NCBI GenBank assembly: GCA_029547805.1
Contig: JAKPOP010000028.1
Coordinates: 17,507 to 81,506 of the forward strand
Origin: Deltaproteobacteria bacterium
GTDB lineage: Bacteria > Myxococcota_A > UBA9042 > DTJE01
Reading direction: 5' to 3'
DNA length: 64,000 nt
The translations under genes were made by a program, and so were the position numbers. Under the pieces are notes generated by a model. The model did no database searches, had not been told where the DNA came from, and saw only the letters and a list, made by a program, of their open reading frames with translations. Below, piece after piece: positions 51,565 through 61,400 of the stretch (positions are counted from its first letter, which is position 1; each line of letters starts with the position of its first letter).

Positions 51565-51903
51565 CTACTCGAAGGAGAGGCGGGGCGCCAGGCGCAGGAT
51601 CGTCTTGGGCCCGAAGCCCTTGACCCGCCGGAGGTCCGAGGGGCGGCGGAACGGCCGGCGTTCCCGGGCCTCGATCAGGGCCTGGGCCTTCTTGGGGCCG
51701 ATTCCCGGCAACCGCATCAATTGTTCGGCGTTGGCCCGGTTCACCGCAATCCGGTCGGGCCCGGCCTCCTCCCCCGATCTCCGGACCTCCTGTGTCGGGG
51801 CGGACACCTCCAACGGCCCCTCCGTCACCGGCTGGGCACTGGCACCGGGGATGCCCAGCCCCAGCAGCCAGACCAGGACCCATGAAGACCTCCCGATGTG
51901 CAT
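51565..51903 (-). CDS. ComEA-like secreted helix-hairpin-helix protein
   Basis: A 112-residue protein with a signal peptide (VLVWLLGLGIPGASAQ) and a C-terminal HhH pair: VNRANAEQLMRLPGIGPKKA and PFRRPSDLRRVKGFGPKTI. This is the ComEA DNA-binding domain used in DNA uptake. The type IV pilus secretin gene lies 9 kb away, so a natural-transformation role is possible but not shown. GGAGGGG precedes the ATG at 51903. Confidence 0.88.
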   Translation of the reverse strand: MHIGRSSWVLVWLLGLGIPGASAQPVTEGPLEVSAPTQEVRRSGEEAGPDRIAVNRANAEQLMRLPGIGPKKAQALIEARERRPFRRPSDLRRVKGFGPKTILRLAPRLSFE

Positions 51904-52049
51904 GATCCCCTCCCTGGACAGGACCCTCCCTCCCGTCGCAAGGATCATGCCCGACCCAGCACCTGACAACCCATTGGTTCGACTTGATTCTTGCCTGTTC
52001 CAGGGCCCGATTGGACTGGACCCTTGGACAGCGGTCCAGGACAGGGCCC

Positions 52050-53450
52050 TCAGCCTGGGTCGTCGAGGGGACGAACCCGGAACCGGACCCCCAGGTCCTC
52101 CTCGGCCAGTCGCCGGGCCGCCTCGATGTCGATCCCCGGAAGGCCCACCACGGTGGCGGTCACCCGCGATGCGTGCCGCCTGGCGGACCGGATGAAGTCA
52201 CAGACCGCCCGGTGGGCCTCCTCACCCAGGGACGACCGGCAGATCGTGGCATAGGTCCCGGGATCGGGGGCGTTGAGGCTGACGCTGTACTCGTCCACGG
52301 CCCCCTCCAGTGCGGCAGGTACGTCGAGGCCGAAGACCCGGGAGGCCAACCCGTCGGTGTTCACCCGGACCGGAATCCCGGCCGCCCGGACCCGGCGCCC
52401 CAGGTCCCGCACGACCTCCCACCGCAGCAGCGGCTCCCCGTACCCGCAGAAGACCACCTCCCGGTAGTTGCGAAAGCCGGCTTCCTCCAGGGCATTCCAG
52501 AGGACCTCCGGAGACGGCTCCCCCCGGAGTCGCAGATTGTGGCCCTTCACCACGAAGTCCCGAAACTTGCTGCAGAAGGTGCAGTGCAGCGTGCACCGGT
52601 TCGTCAGGTTCACGTAGAGGGAGGACCGGATGGGATACACCACCCGCGGCTCCAGGTCCTCCTCCGTGGGCAGCCCGAACAGCCTCCGGGTCGAGACCCG
52701 GGTCACCCGGGCCAGGTCTTCGGGCGTCAGGCCCTTCTGGGAGGCCACGAACTCCCCGGTGTGGGCCACGAAGGCCGGTTCGTTGCGCCGTCCCCGATGG
52801 GGCACTGGCGCCAGGTAGGGCGCGTCGGTCTCCACCAGCAGGTCCTCGGCCCGAAGGCCCCGGACCGCCTCCACCAGGGGTCCGGCCTTCGGAAAGGTGA
52901 CGATCCCCGGAATGCTGATCAGGAAGCCCATCTCCCGCCAGGTCCGGGCGGCCTCCAGGCCCTCCGTGAAGCAGTGCACCACCCCCGGTGGCCAGGGCAG
53001 GGTCCGACGCCCCAGGACCTCCCAGGCCTCCCGGTGAGCCTTCCGGACGTGCAGCACCAGGGGCTTGCCCAGGCGAGCGGCCATCTCCACCTGCCGGTCG
53101 AAGACCCGGACCTGGGCATCCCGCCGGGAGAGGTCGTAGTGGAAGTCGAGCCCGACCTCCCCCAGGGCCACGGCCCGGGGATGGGCCAGGGCCCGCTCCA
53201 GGTCCTGGAAGGTGCGGTCCGTCGCCTGGTCCGCCTCGTGGGGATGCACCCCCAGGGCCGCCCAGATCCGAGGATGGGAGGAGGCCACCGCAATGGCCTC
53301 CTCCCAGGCCTCGGGACGGGCCGAGGATCCGATGTTGAGGATGCCATCCAGGCCCGACGCAAAGGCCCGCGAGATCACCTCCGGCAGGTCCTCCGGGAAG
53401 AACTCCCGGCTCAGGTGGGCGTGGGAATCGAACCATCCGACCGCGGACAT
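52050..53450 (-). CDS. TatD-family metal-dependent hydrolase fused to a radical SAM domain
   Basis: This 466-residue protein has two enzymes in one chain. Residues 1-262 are TatD-like: FDSHAHLS, LGVHPHEAD, ALGEVGLDFHYD, VLHVRKAHREA, VVHCFTEG, LVETDAPYLAP. The metal-binding His, Glu and Asp positions are kept. Residues 270-466 are a short radical SAM domain with CTLHCTFC at about 290, then FCGYGEPLLRWEV and RVNTDGLAS. The fusion corresponds to the known TatD-associated radical SAM family (TIGR04038 as I recall), whose substrate is not established. Located 44 bases after the PSP1 gene on the same strand. Confidence 0.88.
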   Translation of the reverse strand: MSAVGWFDSHAHLSREFFPEDLPEVISRAFASGLDGILNIGSSARPEAWEEAIAVASSHPRIWAALGVHPHEADQATDRTFQDLERALAHPRAVALGEVGLDFHYDLSRRDAQVRVFDRQVEMAARLGKPLVLHVRKAHREAWEVLGRRTLPWPPGVVHCFTEGLEAARTWREMGFLISIPGIVTFPKAGPLVEAVRGLRAEDLLVETDAPYLAPVPHRGRRNEPAFVAHTGEFVASQKGLTPEDLARVTRVSTRRLFGLPTEEDLEPRVVYPIRSSLYVNLTNRCTLHCTFCSKFRDFVVKGHNLRLRGEPSPEVLWNALEEAGFRNYREVVFCGYGEPLLRWEVVRDLGRRVRAAGIPVRVNTDGLASRVFGLDVPAALEGAVDEYSVSLNAPDPGTYATICRSSLGEEAHRAVCDFIRSARRHASRVTATVVGLPGIDIEAARRLAEEDLGVRFRVRPLDDPG

Positions 53451-53494
53451 TCCCTTCCTCCCTGGGGTCTTCTCCGGCGGGAACGACCGATTCC

Positions 53495-54442
53495 TCAGGA
53501 GGCGTCGCCGTCGTCGTCGGCGGCGTCGTCCGCCTCCTCCGGAGTGGTTCCGGAGGCGCCCGCGCCGGCCCCGCCCCGTTTCCAGGAGACCTTGTCCAGG
53601 GGGAACTCCTCGAACATGCCGGGCCCCAGGGACACCCGGACCGCCCCCTTCAGGATGAGCAGTTCCTTGACCTTCCCCTCGCCCTTGGGGGTGGTGACCA
53701 TCGAGTTCATCTTCGGGAACCCCTTCATGGCCTCGACGTACCAGGGCTGTTCATAGGCCAGGCAGCACATCAGGCGTCCGCAGAGCCCCGAGACCTTCTG
53801 GGGATTCGGCACGAGACCCTGCGTCTTCGCCATCCGGATGCTGACGGTGGTGAAGTCTCTCAGAAAGGAGGCGCAGCAGACCGGCAGGCCGCAGGGTCCG
53901 AGGCCCCCCGTGCAGCGGGTCTCGTCCCGAACGCCCACCTGGCGCAACTCGACGCGGGTCTTCAGGGTCTGGGCCAGTTCCCGGACCAGTTCCCGGAAGT
54001 CCACCCGCTCCGGCGCAGTGAACAGGAAGGCGACCCGGTTGTCCAGGTACACCTCCACCTCCGAGAGGTGCATCTCGAGGTCCCGCCTGCGGACCGCCTG
54101 CACGAAGACCCCCCGGGCCTCCTGTTCCCGAGCCGTCGTCCTGTCCAGCAGCGTCTGCCCTTCCCGGGGGCCGAGTCGGCGCACGACCCGCAGGTGGCGG
54201 CCCGAGGCGACCAATGTCCGCCGAGAGGCATCCCGGGCCCGCATGAGCAGGTCGCCGCGGTCCGTCTGGACCACCAGCAGGTCCCCCCGCTGGAACCGCC
54301 ATTCCTCCGACGCCACCGGAAAGCGTCTTCCCGACCCGGGGGCCGCGGCAATGCCGGTCTCCAGCAGCCGCTCCTGGGCCCCCGGGAGCAGGCCCCGGGG
54401 GACCTCGTCCGTCGTCCGGTCACATCCGTTCGTTTCCATCAT
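53495..54442 (-). CDS. PSP1-domain protein (YaaT/RicT-like)
   Basis: A 315-residue protein whose PSP1 domain carries the family Cys signatures CTGGLGPCGLPVCC and VSGLCGRLMCCLAYE. In Bacillus the homologue (YaaT/RicT) is part of an Fe-S complex that affects RNA processing and phosphorelay; the role here is unknown. The C-terminus has a KOW-like strand region (VTTPKGEGKVKELLILKG) and an acidic tail. Two consecutive ATGs (54442, 54439) are possible starts after GGGGAATGGAAGG. PSP1 genes next to tatD-like genes are common, which fits the neighbour downstream. Confidence 0.88.
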   Translation of the reverse strand: MMETNGCDRTTDEVPRGLLPGAQERLLETGIAAAPGSGRRFPVASEEWRFQRGDLLVVQTDRGDLLMRARDASRRTLVASGRHLRVVRRLGPREGQTLLDRTTAREQEARGVFVQAVRRRDLEMHLSEVEVYLDNRVAFLFTAPERVDFRELVRELAQTLKTRVELRQVGVRDETRCTGGLGPCGLPVCCASFLRDFTTVSIRMAKTQGLVPNPQKVSGLCGRLMCCLAYEQPWYVEAMKGFPKMNSMVTTPKGEGKVKELLILKGAVRVSLGPGMFEEFPLDKVSWKRGGAGAGASGTTPEEADDAADDDGDAS

Positions 54443-54473
54443 CCTTCCATTCCCCACGGACGGGGTTCGCCGG

Positions 54474-55277
54474 TCACGGGACCGGCTCCAGTTCCGCCTC
54501 GACCGTGGTCACCCGGTCCCGCTCGATCACCACATTCCGGATCCACCGGTCGAACCCGGCCTTCCGCAACTCCAGGAAGTGCTTTCCCGTCTCCAGGCGG
54601 ATCCGCTCCACGGGCGTCTCCCCGACCCGCTCCCCGTCCAGCAGCACCTCGACGCCGTCGGGGGGACTCGTCCGGACCTCCAGATGGCCGTATCCCTTCT
54701 TCCTGGAGAGGTCCAGGGTCACCTCCGTCTCCCGATCCGGCTCGATCCGCACCTCCCGGACCCCGTCGTCGAAGTCCGGGCAGCGGCAGGAGACCCGGAC
54801 CTGCCAGGTTCCCGGGGGGACCTTCAGGCGGTTCACCGGCAGCCGGGCCTGGAGGACTCCGTTCAGGGACACCTCCGCACCTCGGGGCTCGCCCCGGATG
54901 GTCAAGGTGCCGGTCTCGCCCTTCCGGGCCTCGCAGGCCTCGATGGCCCGCCGGGCCGTCCCGTCGTCGTCGGTGCCCGGCGACAGGAACAGGAAGGACC
55001 GGAAATACAGCAGGGTCTCCCGGCACTGCTTCAGTTTCCAGGCGACGCTGCCGGCATTGAAGGCCGCGTCCAGGTGCACCGGGTCCGCCCGGACGGCCGC
55101 CTCGAAGGACTCCAGGGCCCGGCGCCAGTCCCTGGCCTTCACGTACCGGGCCCCCTGGCGCAGCAGGGAACCAACCTCCGGCGGCCCAGGAGGGGCCTGC
55201 GTCCTCCCCTCCCGGGGGACCGCCATCCAGGCCACGACACAAGCCGCGACGACCACTCGAAGACCCCGTGGCGTCAT
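54474..55277 (-). CDS. Secreted TPR protein with two PEGA-like domains
   Basis: This 267-residue protein has a signal peptide (VVVAACVVAWMAVPREG). A TPR pair follows (YVKARDWRRALESFEAAVRA, then LDAAFNAGSVAWKL). Two PEGA-type beta domains complete it: GTLTIRGEPRGAEVSLNGVL and GHLEVRTSPPDGVEVLLDGE with RVGETPVERIRLETGKH. Its ATG overlaps the stop of the S41 protease gene (ATGA). A joint role of protease and PEGA protein at the cell wall is an inference from this coupling. Confidence 0.8.
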   Translation of the reverse strand: MTPRGLRVVVAACVVAWMAVPREGRTQAPPGPPEVGSLLRQGARYVKARDWRRALESFEAAVRADPVHLDAAFNAGSVAWKLKQCRETLLYFRSFLFLSPGTDDDGTARRAIEACEARKGETGTLTIRGEPRGAEVSLNGVLQARLPVNRLKVPPGTWQVRVSCRCPDFDDGVREVRIEPDRETEVTLDLSRKKGYGHLEVRTSPPDGVEVLLDGERVGETPVERIRLETGKHFLELRKAGFDRWIRNVVIERDRVTTVEAELEPVP

Positions 55278-58200
55278 GGATCCCCCGTTGTTCGAGGCCC
55301 CACGGCGACGCAGGAGGGCGACTCCGGCTGCCACCGCGAGAAGCGGCGGACCGTCGTCCGGTCCTTGCCCTCCACCGCGACCACCATGAAGTCGTTGCGC
55401 CCCTGAACCAGGGGCACCACCGCGTCCAGGGGGACCGCAGCCTCGGTGGTCGGCCCCTGGCGGGTCCAGAAGTGGACCTTCGCATTGCCCCGGAACACCA
55501 GGATCTTCCTCCGGGCCTCCCCCTCCCGCCCCGGGAAGCGCACCGTCCCCCGGAGCCGCACCGACCCGCACTTCCCCTCAGTGGCCACGTCCGGTTCGAT
55601 CCGCACGTCCATCTCCGGCGGAACGTGACCCATCTCCGGGACCAGCGGCAGGGCGCTGAAGCGGGCCCCGCCCTGCTCGTCCCAGGTCACTTCCGATTCC
55701 TTCACGAAGCCGACCCGTCCCTCCTCCACCTCGACCCGCCACCAGGCCCCCTGCCTCCCGAGGGCCCGGATCCGGAAGTCCGGCGGGAGGTGGAACAACG
55801 GGGCCGCATTCTCCAGGGCAGCCCGGCGCAGGGTGGCCCCGGCGGCGCCGACCTTCAAGGCCCCCCGGCGATCCTCGAAGGCCGGGACCCGGACGGTGGA
55901 CACCGGGAACACGACGTCTTCCGAGACCACCTCCCGGAGCGTCAGGTCCATCACGGACACCTCCAGTTGCGGCTGGACCTCCCGCTGGGCCGCGGGCCAT
56001 TCCACCTGGAGGCGCACCTGCTGGTACTCCTTGGGCTTCAGCCCCTGGGCAAGGGTCGCCCTCCCGTTGCGGACCTGGAGCCCCTGCTGTCCCTCCTTGT
56101 TCCGGGCGGTCACCAGGACCTTCCGGGCCGGTCCCTCCCCGGCATTGAGCAGATCCACGAGCAGCGTCGCCGTCTCGCCGGGCTCCAGCACGCCGTTGCC
56201 GTTCCCCTGGTCATCCAGCACCTGCACGTCCCAGGCGAAGAGTGGCCGGGGCAGCGACGCCACCGCGACGGTGGCCGACGGCGGCCGGGGCAGTTCCTCC
56301 TCCCCCTGGAAGAGCCGGAAGTCCACCCGGTCCTGGCGATCCCAGGAATCCGCCGGAATCCGGACCTGGATCTCCCGGGTCACCGTCTCTCCGGGCCGCA
56401 GGCGCCCGAAGAGAAACTCCCGGCCGTCCAGCGGCTCGAAATCCGACTCGGTGACCACCCGGATCCGCGACATCGGTTCCGACCCGTTGTTCCGTGCGGT
56501 CATCTTGAGGGTGACCTTGTGATCCGGCACCAGGGGCTGGGGTGCCTCCACGGTCCACCGCAGGTCGATCCCGGTGCCCTTGCCCGCGGGTCCGGCCGTC
56601 CAGTCGATGCCCCGGGCCCCCAGGGCCGCCACCAGGCGATCATCCTCGGACTTTCCCCAGGCTGCGAGCGACGGGTCCACCTCGGCCAGTCCCCGTCGCC
56701 GGCTGGAACCCGACATGGCCAGGGTGACCCGCTGGGCCAGGTCGATCACCTCGTCCCGCCGGAAGGCCTCGTCGTCCCGCAATGGGGGGTCGTCGTCATC
56801 CTCGCTCCCCCGGTTGTCCAACTCGTCAACGGACAGGTAGCGCAACCGCCGCTCGGGACGGTCATCCGCCACCTTTCCGAAGGCCTCCAGTTTCCGCCTG
56901 GGGTCCCGCTGCATGCGCTCGTCACCGGTCCCCAGCGTCACGTAGTCCCCGCTGGTCCGGGCAGGGATCAACTCGACGTCCGGCGAGATCCCCACTCCCT
57001 GAATCGAGATGTCCCCCGGGGTCAGGTACTGAGCCACCGTCAGTTTCAGGGCCCCATCCCCCACGTCGAAGAGGACCTGGACGGTCCCCTTCCCGAAGGA
57101 CCGGGTGCCCAGCAGCAGCGCCCGGTCGTCATTCTTGAGGGCCCCGGCCACGATCTCGGCGGCGCTGGCCGATCCCTCGTCAATGAGCACGACCATCGGG
57201 AGCCGGGCATAGGGCGCGGTGCCGTCCGCCTCGTATTCCTGGCGCATCCGGTGCCCCTGCCCCTCGGTGACCACCAGCGTCCCCTTCGCCACGAAGAGGT
57301 TGGCCACGTCCACCGCCACCTCCAGGAGCCCCCCGGGGTTCTGCCGCAGGTCCAGCACGAGCCCCTTCAGGGACCCCGCCGCCCGGAGGCGCTTCAGGTG
57401 ATCCCGGAGCTGGTCCGCGGTGTCCTCCTGGAAGTTCCGGACCCGGACATATCCGATCCCTTCTCCCAGTTTCTCGGAAGTGACGCTGCGAACGCGGATC
57501 TCGGCCCGCTCCAGCGTGAGGGTCTTCGGATCGCTCCACTCCTTCCGCTGCACCAGGATGCGCACCCGGGTCCCCGGTTCGCCTCGCAGGCGGGTCACGG
57601 CATCCGAGAGGGGCATGTTGATCGCCGATTCCTCGTTGATCTGGAGGATCTGGTCGCCGGACCGCAGGCCCGCCCTGGCAGCCGGCGTCTCGGGCATCAC
57701 CGACACCACCGTGACGAAGCCCTTCCGGGCCGAGATCACGATCCCGAGCCCGCCGAACCGCCCCTGGGTGTCCAGTTGCATCTCCTTGTAGGCCTGGGGG
57801 GTCAGGAAGTTGGAGTGCTCGTCCAGGGGGGTCAGGAGGCCGTTGATGGCCGCATATTCGACGTCCTCGGGCTTCACGTCCGGCGGCAGGTTCGGGGCGA
57901 TGAACTCGAAGCAGTCCAGCAGTCGCCAGTTCATTTCGTAGAGGTCCCGGATCTCCCCGATCTCGAAGGTCTTCACCCGATCCCCGATCCGGACCTGGAC
58001 CTGCCGGACCTGGTCCTCGTCCTCGGAATCCGGGGTGATCAGCAGGTCCGGGACGGCCGCCTCGGCGCCCCGGAGGGCCCCGATCAGCATTGCCTTGGGA
58101 CGGACCCGGGCCGGCACCACGTAGTTGGTCCGGATGTACCCCACGGACCGGGTCAGGAGTCGCAGTTTCGCCAGGGGCCAGGAGGGCTTCTCCCGAGCCT

Positions 58201-58330
58201 CGGCGTCGGAGGCCAGCACCCCGACGGTCCGGAAGATCGGCGGCCGGGGCCCCAGGTCCATCGTGGTCAGGGCCCACCCGATCATCAGCGACGCGATCAC
58301 CACCAGCGACAGACGCACCATGCGACGCAA
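55274..58330 (-). CDS. S41 (CtpA-like) protease with extra C-terminal beta domains
   Basis: A 1018-residue protein, roughly twice the usual CtpA length. It has an N-terminal anchor (LSLVVIASLMIGWAL), a PDZ domain (FGGLGIVISARKGFVTVV to LRSGDQILQINEE) and the S41 core with GLVLDLRQNPGG. The nucleophile Ser is in DEGSASAAEIVAGAL and the general-base Lys in GTRSFGKGTVQ, about 25 residues later. The C-terminal half holds two CARDB/NEW3-like beta-sandwich regions (LEPGETATLLVDLLNAG). An SH3-like segment follows (WWRVEVEEGRVGFVKESEV), as in wall-binding proteins. The start is TTG at 58330, six bases after GGGAGG; an ATG lies three codons later. Confidence 0.88.
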   Translation of the reverse strand: MRRMVRLSLVVIASLMIGWALTTMDLGPRPPIFRTVGVLASDAEAREKPSWPLAKLRLLTRSVGYIRTNYVVPARVRPKAMLIGALRGAEAAVPDLLITPDSEDEDQVRQVQVRIGDRVKTFEIGEIRDLYEMNWRLLDCFEFIAPNLPPDVKPEDVEYAAINGLLTPLDEHSNFLTPQAYKEMQLDTQGRFGGLGIVISARKGFVTVVSVMPETPAARAGLRSGDQILQINEESAINMPLSDAVTRLRGEPGTRVRILVQRKEWSDPKTLTLERAEIRVRSVTSEKLGEGIGYVRVRNFQEDTADQLRDHLKRLRAAGSLKGLVLDLRQNPGGLLEVAVDVANLFVAKGTLVVTEGQGHRMRQEYEADGTAPYARLPMVVLIDEGSASAAEIVAGALKNDDRALLLGTRSFGKGTVQVLFDVGDGALKLTVAQYLTPGDISIQGVGISPDVELIPARTSGDYVTLGTGDERMQRDPRRKLEAFGKVADDRPERRLRYLSVDELDNRGSEDDDDPPLRDDEAFRRDEVIDLAQRVTLAMSGSSRRRGLAEVDPSLAAWGKSEDDRLVAALGARGIDWTAGPAGKGTGIDLRWTVEAPQPLVPDHKVTLKMTARNNGSEPMSRIRVVTESDFEPLDGREFLFGRLRPGETVTREIQVRIPADSWDRQDRVDFRLFQGEEELPRPPSATVAVASLPRPLFAWDVQVLDDQGNGNGVLEPGETATLLVDLLNAGEGPARKVLVTARNKEGQQGLQVRNGRATLAQGLKPKEYQQVRLQVEWPAAQREVQPQLEVSVMDLTLREVVSEDVVFPVSTVRVPAFEDRRGALKVGAAGATLRRAALENAAPLFHLPPDFRIRALGRQGAWWRVEVEEGRVGFVKESEVTWDEQGGARFSALPLVPEMGHVPPEMDVRIEPDVATEGKCGSVRLRGTVRFPGREGEARRKILVFRGNAKVHFWTRQGPTTEAAVPLDAVVPLVQGRNDFMVVAVEGKDRTTVRRFSRWQPESPSCVAVGPRTTGDP

Positions 58331-58376
58331 GAGAGACCTCCCTCCCAGCGGGGAATGACGACCGGATTCCCGGAAC

Positions 58377-58405
58377 AGCCTACCGCACCCCGTCCCCGGG
58401 AACAA
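58377..58405 (-). promoter_or_regulatory. Candidate promoter of the S41 protease operon
   Basis: On the minus strand TTGTTC (58400-58405), a 17-base spacer and TAGGCT (58377-58382), 46 bases upstream of the TTG start. Weak match to consensus. Confidence 0.3.
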
Positions 58406-58486
58406 GCCGAGGTGGCCGTTTGTTCCCGCATCGCGCCGAAACGGGCTGCAAGAATCCGATGGTCGGAGACCGTGGCCGGGAAGGGG

Positions 58487-61400
58487 TCACGGAAGGGGCA
58501 GCCCCGACGTCTCCAGCAGGGCCAGCACCACCGCCCCGATGCCGTAGGGGATGTCATCGGCCTGGGGTACCGCCGCGTACTGGGCGAAGGTCCCGGCCGT
58601 GGTCGGTCCCGAGGTGCCCGTCACCACCGGTCCGTCGGGGTCCATCCGGATGCGGGTGAGGACCCCGTCCATCGCCGCCCGGATCGCCGGGAGCACCTCG
58701 TCCCCGAGCATTCCGAACCGCCAGGCCCGCGCCATGCCGAAGGCAAGGAGGGCCGCCGCGGAGGTCTCCAGGTACGTCTCCCCCGGGCGGTTCAGCACGG
58801 TCCACCACAGGCCCGTGGCCGGGTCCTGCCAGGCCCGAACGGCCGCCGCCAGCCGTCGAAGGACCTCCTGGACCCGGTCGTCCCAGGCCCCCGCCAGGCG
58901 GACCTGCCGGAGATACTCGGCCCCGGCGGCCAGCACCCACCCGTTGCCCCGGCCCCAGAAGACGTCGGGGTCCTGCGGGAGGGCCCAGCCCTCGGCGTGG
59001 CGCAACAACCCGGACTCGTCCTGAAGCAGGTCCGCGAAGACCCGGAACTGACGCCCCGCCTCCGCCAGGGGGCCCCCGTTCCCTCCGGCCTCCCGGTATT
59101 CCGGCACGTTGCCCAGTCGTGCCAGCGGCACCCCGACCATCCAGAGGGAGTCCAGCCACAGGGTGACCCCCAGCAGGTCATTGACTCCCAGGTGGTTGAG
59201 TCCCCCCTCGGGGCTTCGAAGACACTCCTCCTCGATGTAGTCCAGGAACTCGTCCACCACGGCGCGATAGCGGGCCTCGCCGGTCACCTGCCAGAGATGG
59301 AGGGCCACGGTGACCGGGGAGGCGGTATCGCTGCTCAGCATGTCGTGGCCCCCCTGGAGATGGCGGTCCATCCAGGTCCGGAGGTAGGCCAGCAGGTCCG
59401 GGTCCCCGGTGGCTCGATGCAGCTCGGCGAAGGCCGTCAACATCACCGCCGGTCCCCAGTCCCAGGACAGGCGGTCCGCCGAGACGCGCGCCATCTGCCG
59501 CCGGGCGATCTCCAGGGCCAGACGCACGGAGTCGGACCGGACGTCCCGCCGCTCCCGGAAGCAGTCCAGGGAGTCGGCAACGGGCAATCCACAGGCGTCC
59601 CACGGCGGGTCCAGCACCGTCACCGAGTCCGCCGGCGACTCCCCGGTCCTCCGGGCCCCCTGGAGAGGGATCTCCCGGCCGTCCCGGCGGACCCATGTGC
59701 CCCGGGACATCCCGAGCAGGTCGTCGTCCAACCCCAGCAGCAGCAGCCGGGCATCTGTCTCGATGATGTGCCCCCCGGCCTCGATCCGACCGGCAGCCCC
59801 GTCCTCCCGGGCCCAGAGGAGGTCCGTGCCGCGGGAATGCCCTACCAGGAAGGCCGCCGCCCCGTCCCCCGAGGCCAGGCGGGTCACCACCAGGGGCGCC
59901 TCCAGGGCCCCCGGTTCGGCCCCGATCTTCCAGGGGGCCAGCACCGCCAGGAACCCCGGAGCCCGGTCCCGCACGACCCCGTCCATCACCGTGTGATCCC
60001 CGGGCCCGTCCAGGATGTCGTGGACATGGGGTGGTCGGCCGGGCACGTAGTCCGGTTCCTGGATCGCCGGATCCCCGGCCGTGGAGGCCAGGGCCACCTG
60101 GACCCCTGCCCGCTCCCGCTGGAAGGTCACCCCCGTCGGCTGCCACTCCACCTGGCCCCCCGACCCGTGACCTGCCCATCCGTGGACCCGGAAGGCATGA
60201 TCCCGCGCCTCGGCCCGATCGGTCTGCAGGGCATCGGCCACCACCGCGTAGCGATCCCGGACCAGCCAGACCGACCGGCGAATCCGGGTCCCCTGGAATT
60301 CCTGGGAGACCTCCACCGTATCCAGCCGCGCTCCATCCACGGCGTGGCCCATGGTCGCGTCGGTGTCGCCGAAGTCGTTCAGGTAGCCCTTCGGAGGCGC
60401 CCCCTGGCCGTCGATCAACAGCAGGTTGTGGCTTCCGGCCTGGGCCGTGAGGGCGTTGTCCATCGGGTTCGGCTTGTGGTAGCCCGTGTCGATGAGCAGG
60501 TACTCCCCGTAGGCCGCCAGCGAGAAGGACAGCCCGTCCACGTGGTCATGGATGGTCTTCCGGGCGTTCCCGGACTCCCCGAGGACCAGGATCCACCGGG
60601 CATCGGGGTCCCAGCCGCTGCGCAACGTGGCGTGTCCCGATGTGGTCCGGAAGGCCGTGGTCCACCAGGGTTCCACGGGCGTCGGATCCCCGGGGAGCGC
60701 CAGGAGGTGCATCGCCGTGAGGTCCAGGCCCCGGGTCATCTCCACCGTCTGCCCCGGGGCGTGCGTTCCGTCCCAGGCATGGCGCCCCCGTCCCGAGAGG
60801 GCCGCCAGCCAGAGGGAGGCGTTCTGGGTCCGCATCGCTCCGTCCCCCGTCGGCGACCGGAATCCCGACGGCATCCGGTGGTCCAGGGACCAGTCCCAGG
60901 CCTTCCAGAAGAGGTCCGAGTGGGGATTCGCCCCCGGGGGATCCAGAGGGTCCGCCCACAGGAAGGGCTCGTCTTCCCGACAGGGGATGGCCCCCCAGGG
61001 GTCCGCCTCGTTGTGGGTGATGCACCGCCGGAACCACCATCGGTCCCGCCAGACGGCATCCTGGGCACGGACGTGACGCATGGCCTGGAAGAAGGCCAGG
61101 GCCGGAGGCGCCCCGAACCCGAAATAGAAGGGTTCCTCGCTGACCACGCCGTCCGGCTGCAGATAGAGCCCCCGGGGTCCAAAAAGGTCGTCCAGTTCCG
61201 AGACGGCGAACTCCAGGATCTCCTGGCTCCCCGGGGCGTCGGGAAAGGCCAGGGCCGTGAACCCCATCGCCGAGGCGGTCCGGATCGGGTGATTGTTCCG
61301 GGTGACGACGAGGGCCGTCCACCGGTAGAAGTCGTCCCCGACGTAGCGGTCGTAGAAGGCCTGGTTGATCCGCACCAGGCGGCTTCGGGCCTCGGCGGCC

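Noticed and set aside
49494..51623. 709-codon plus-strand frame with repeated GAGVVVVADH-like units that looks like a hydrophobic repeat protein
   Set aside because: It is the mirror of the CDDGxPCT repeats on the minus strand; periodicity and composition are inherited from the real Cys-repeat gene.
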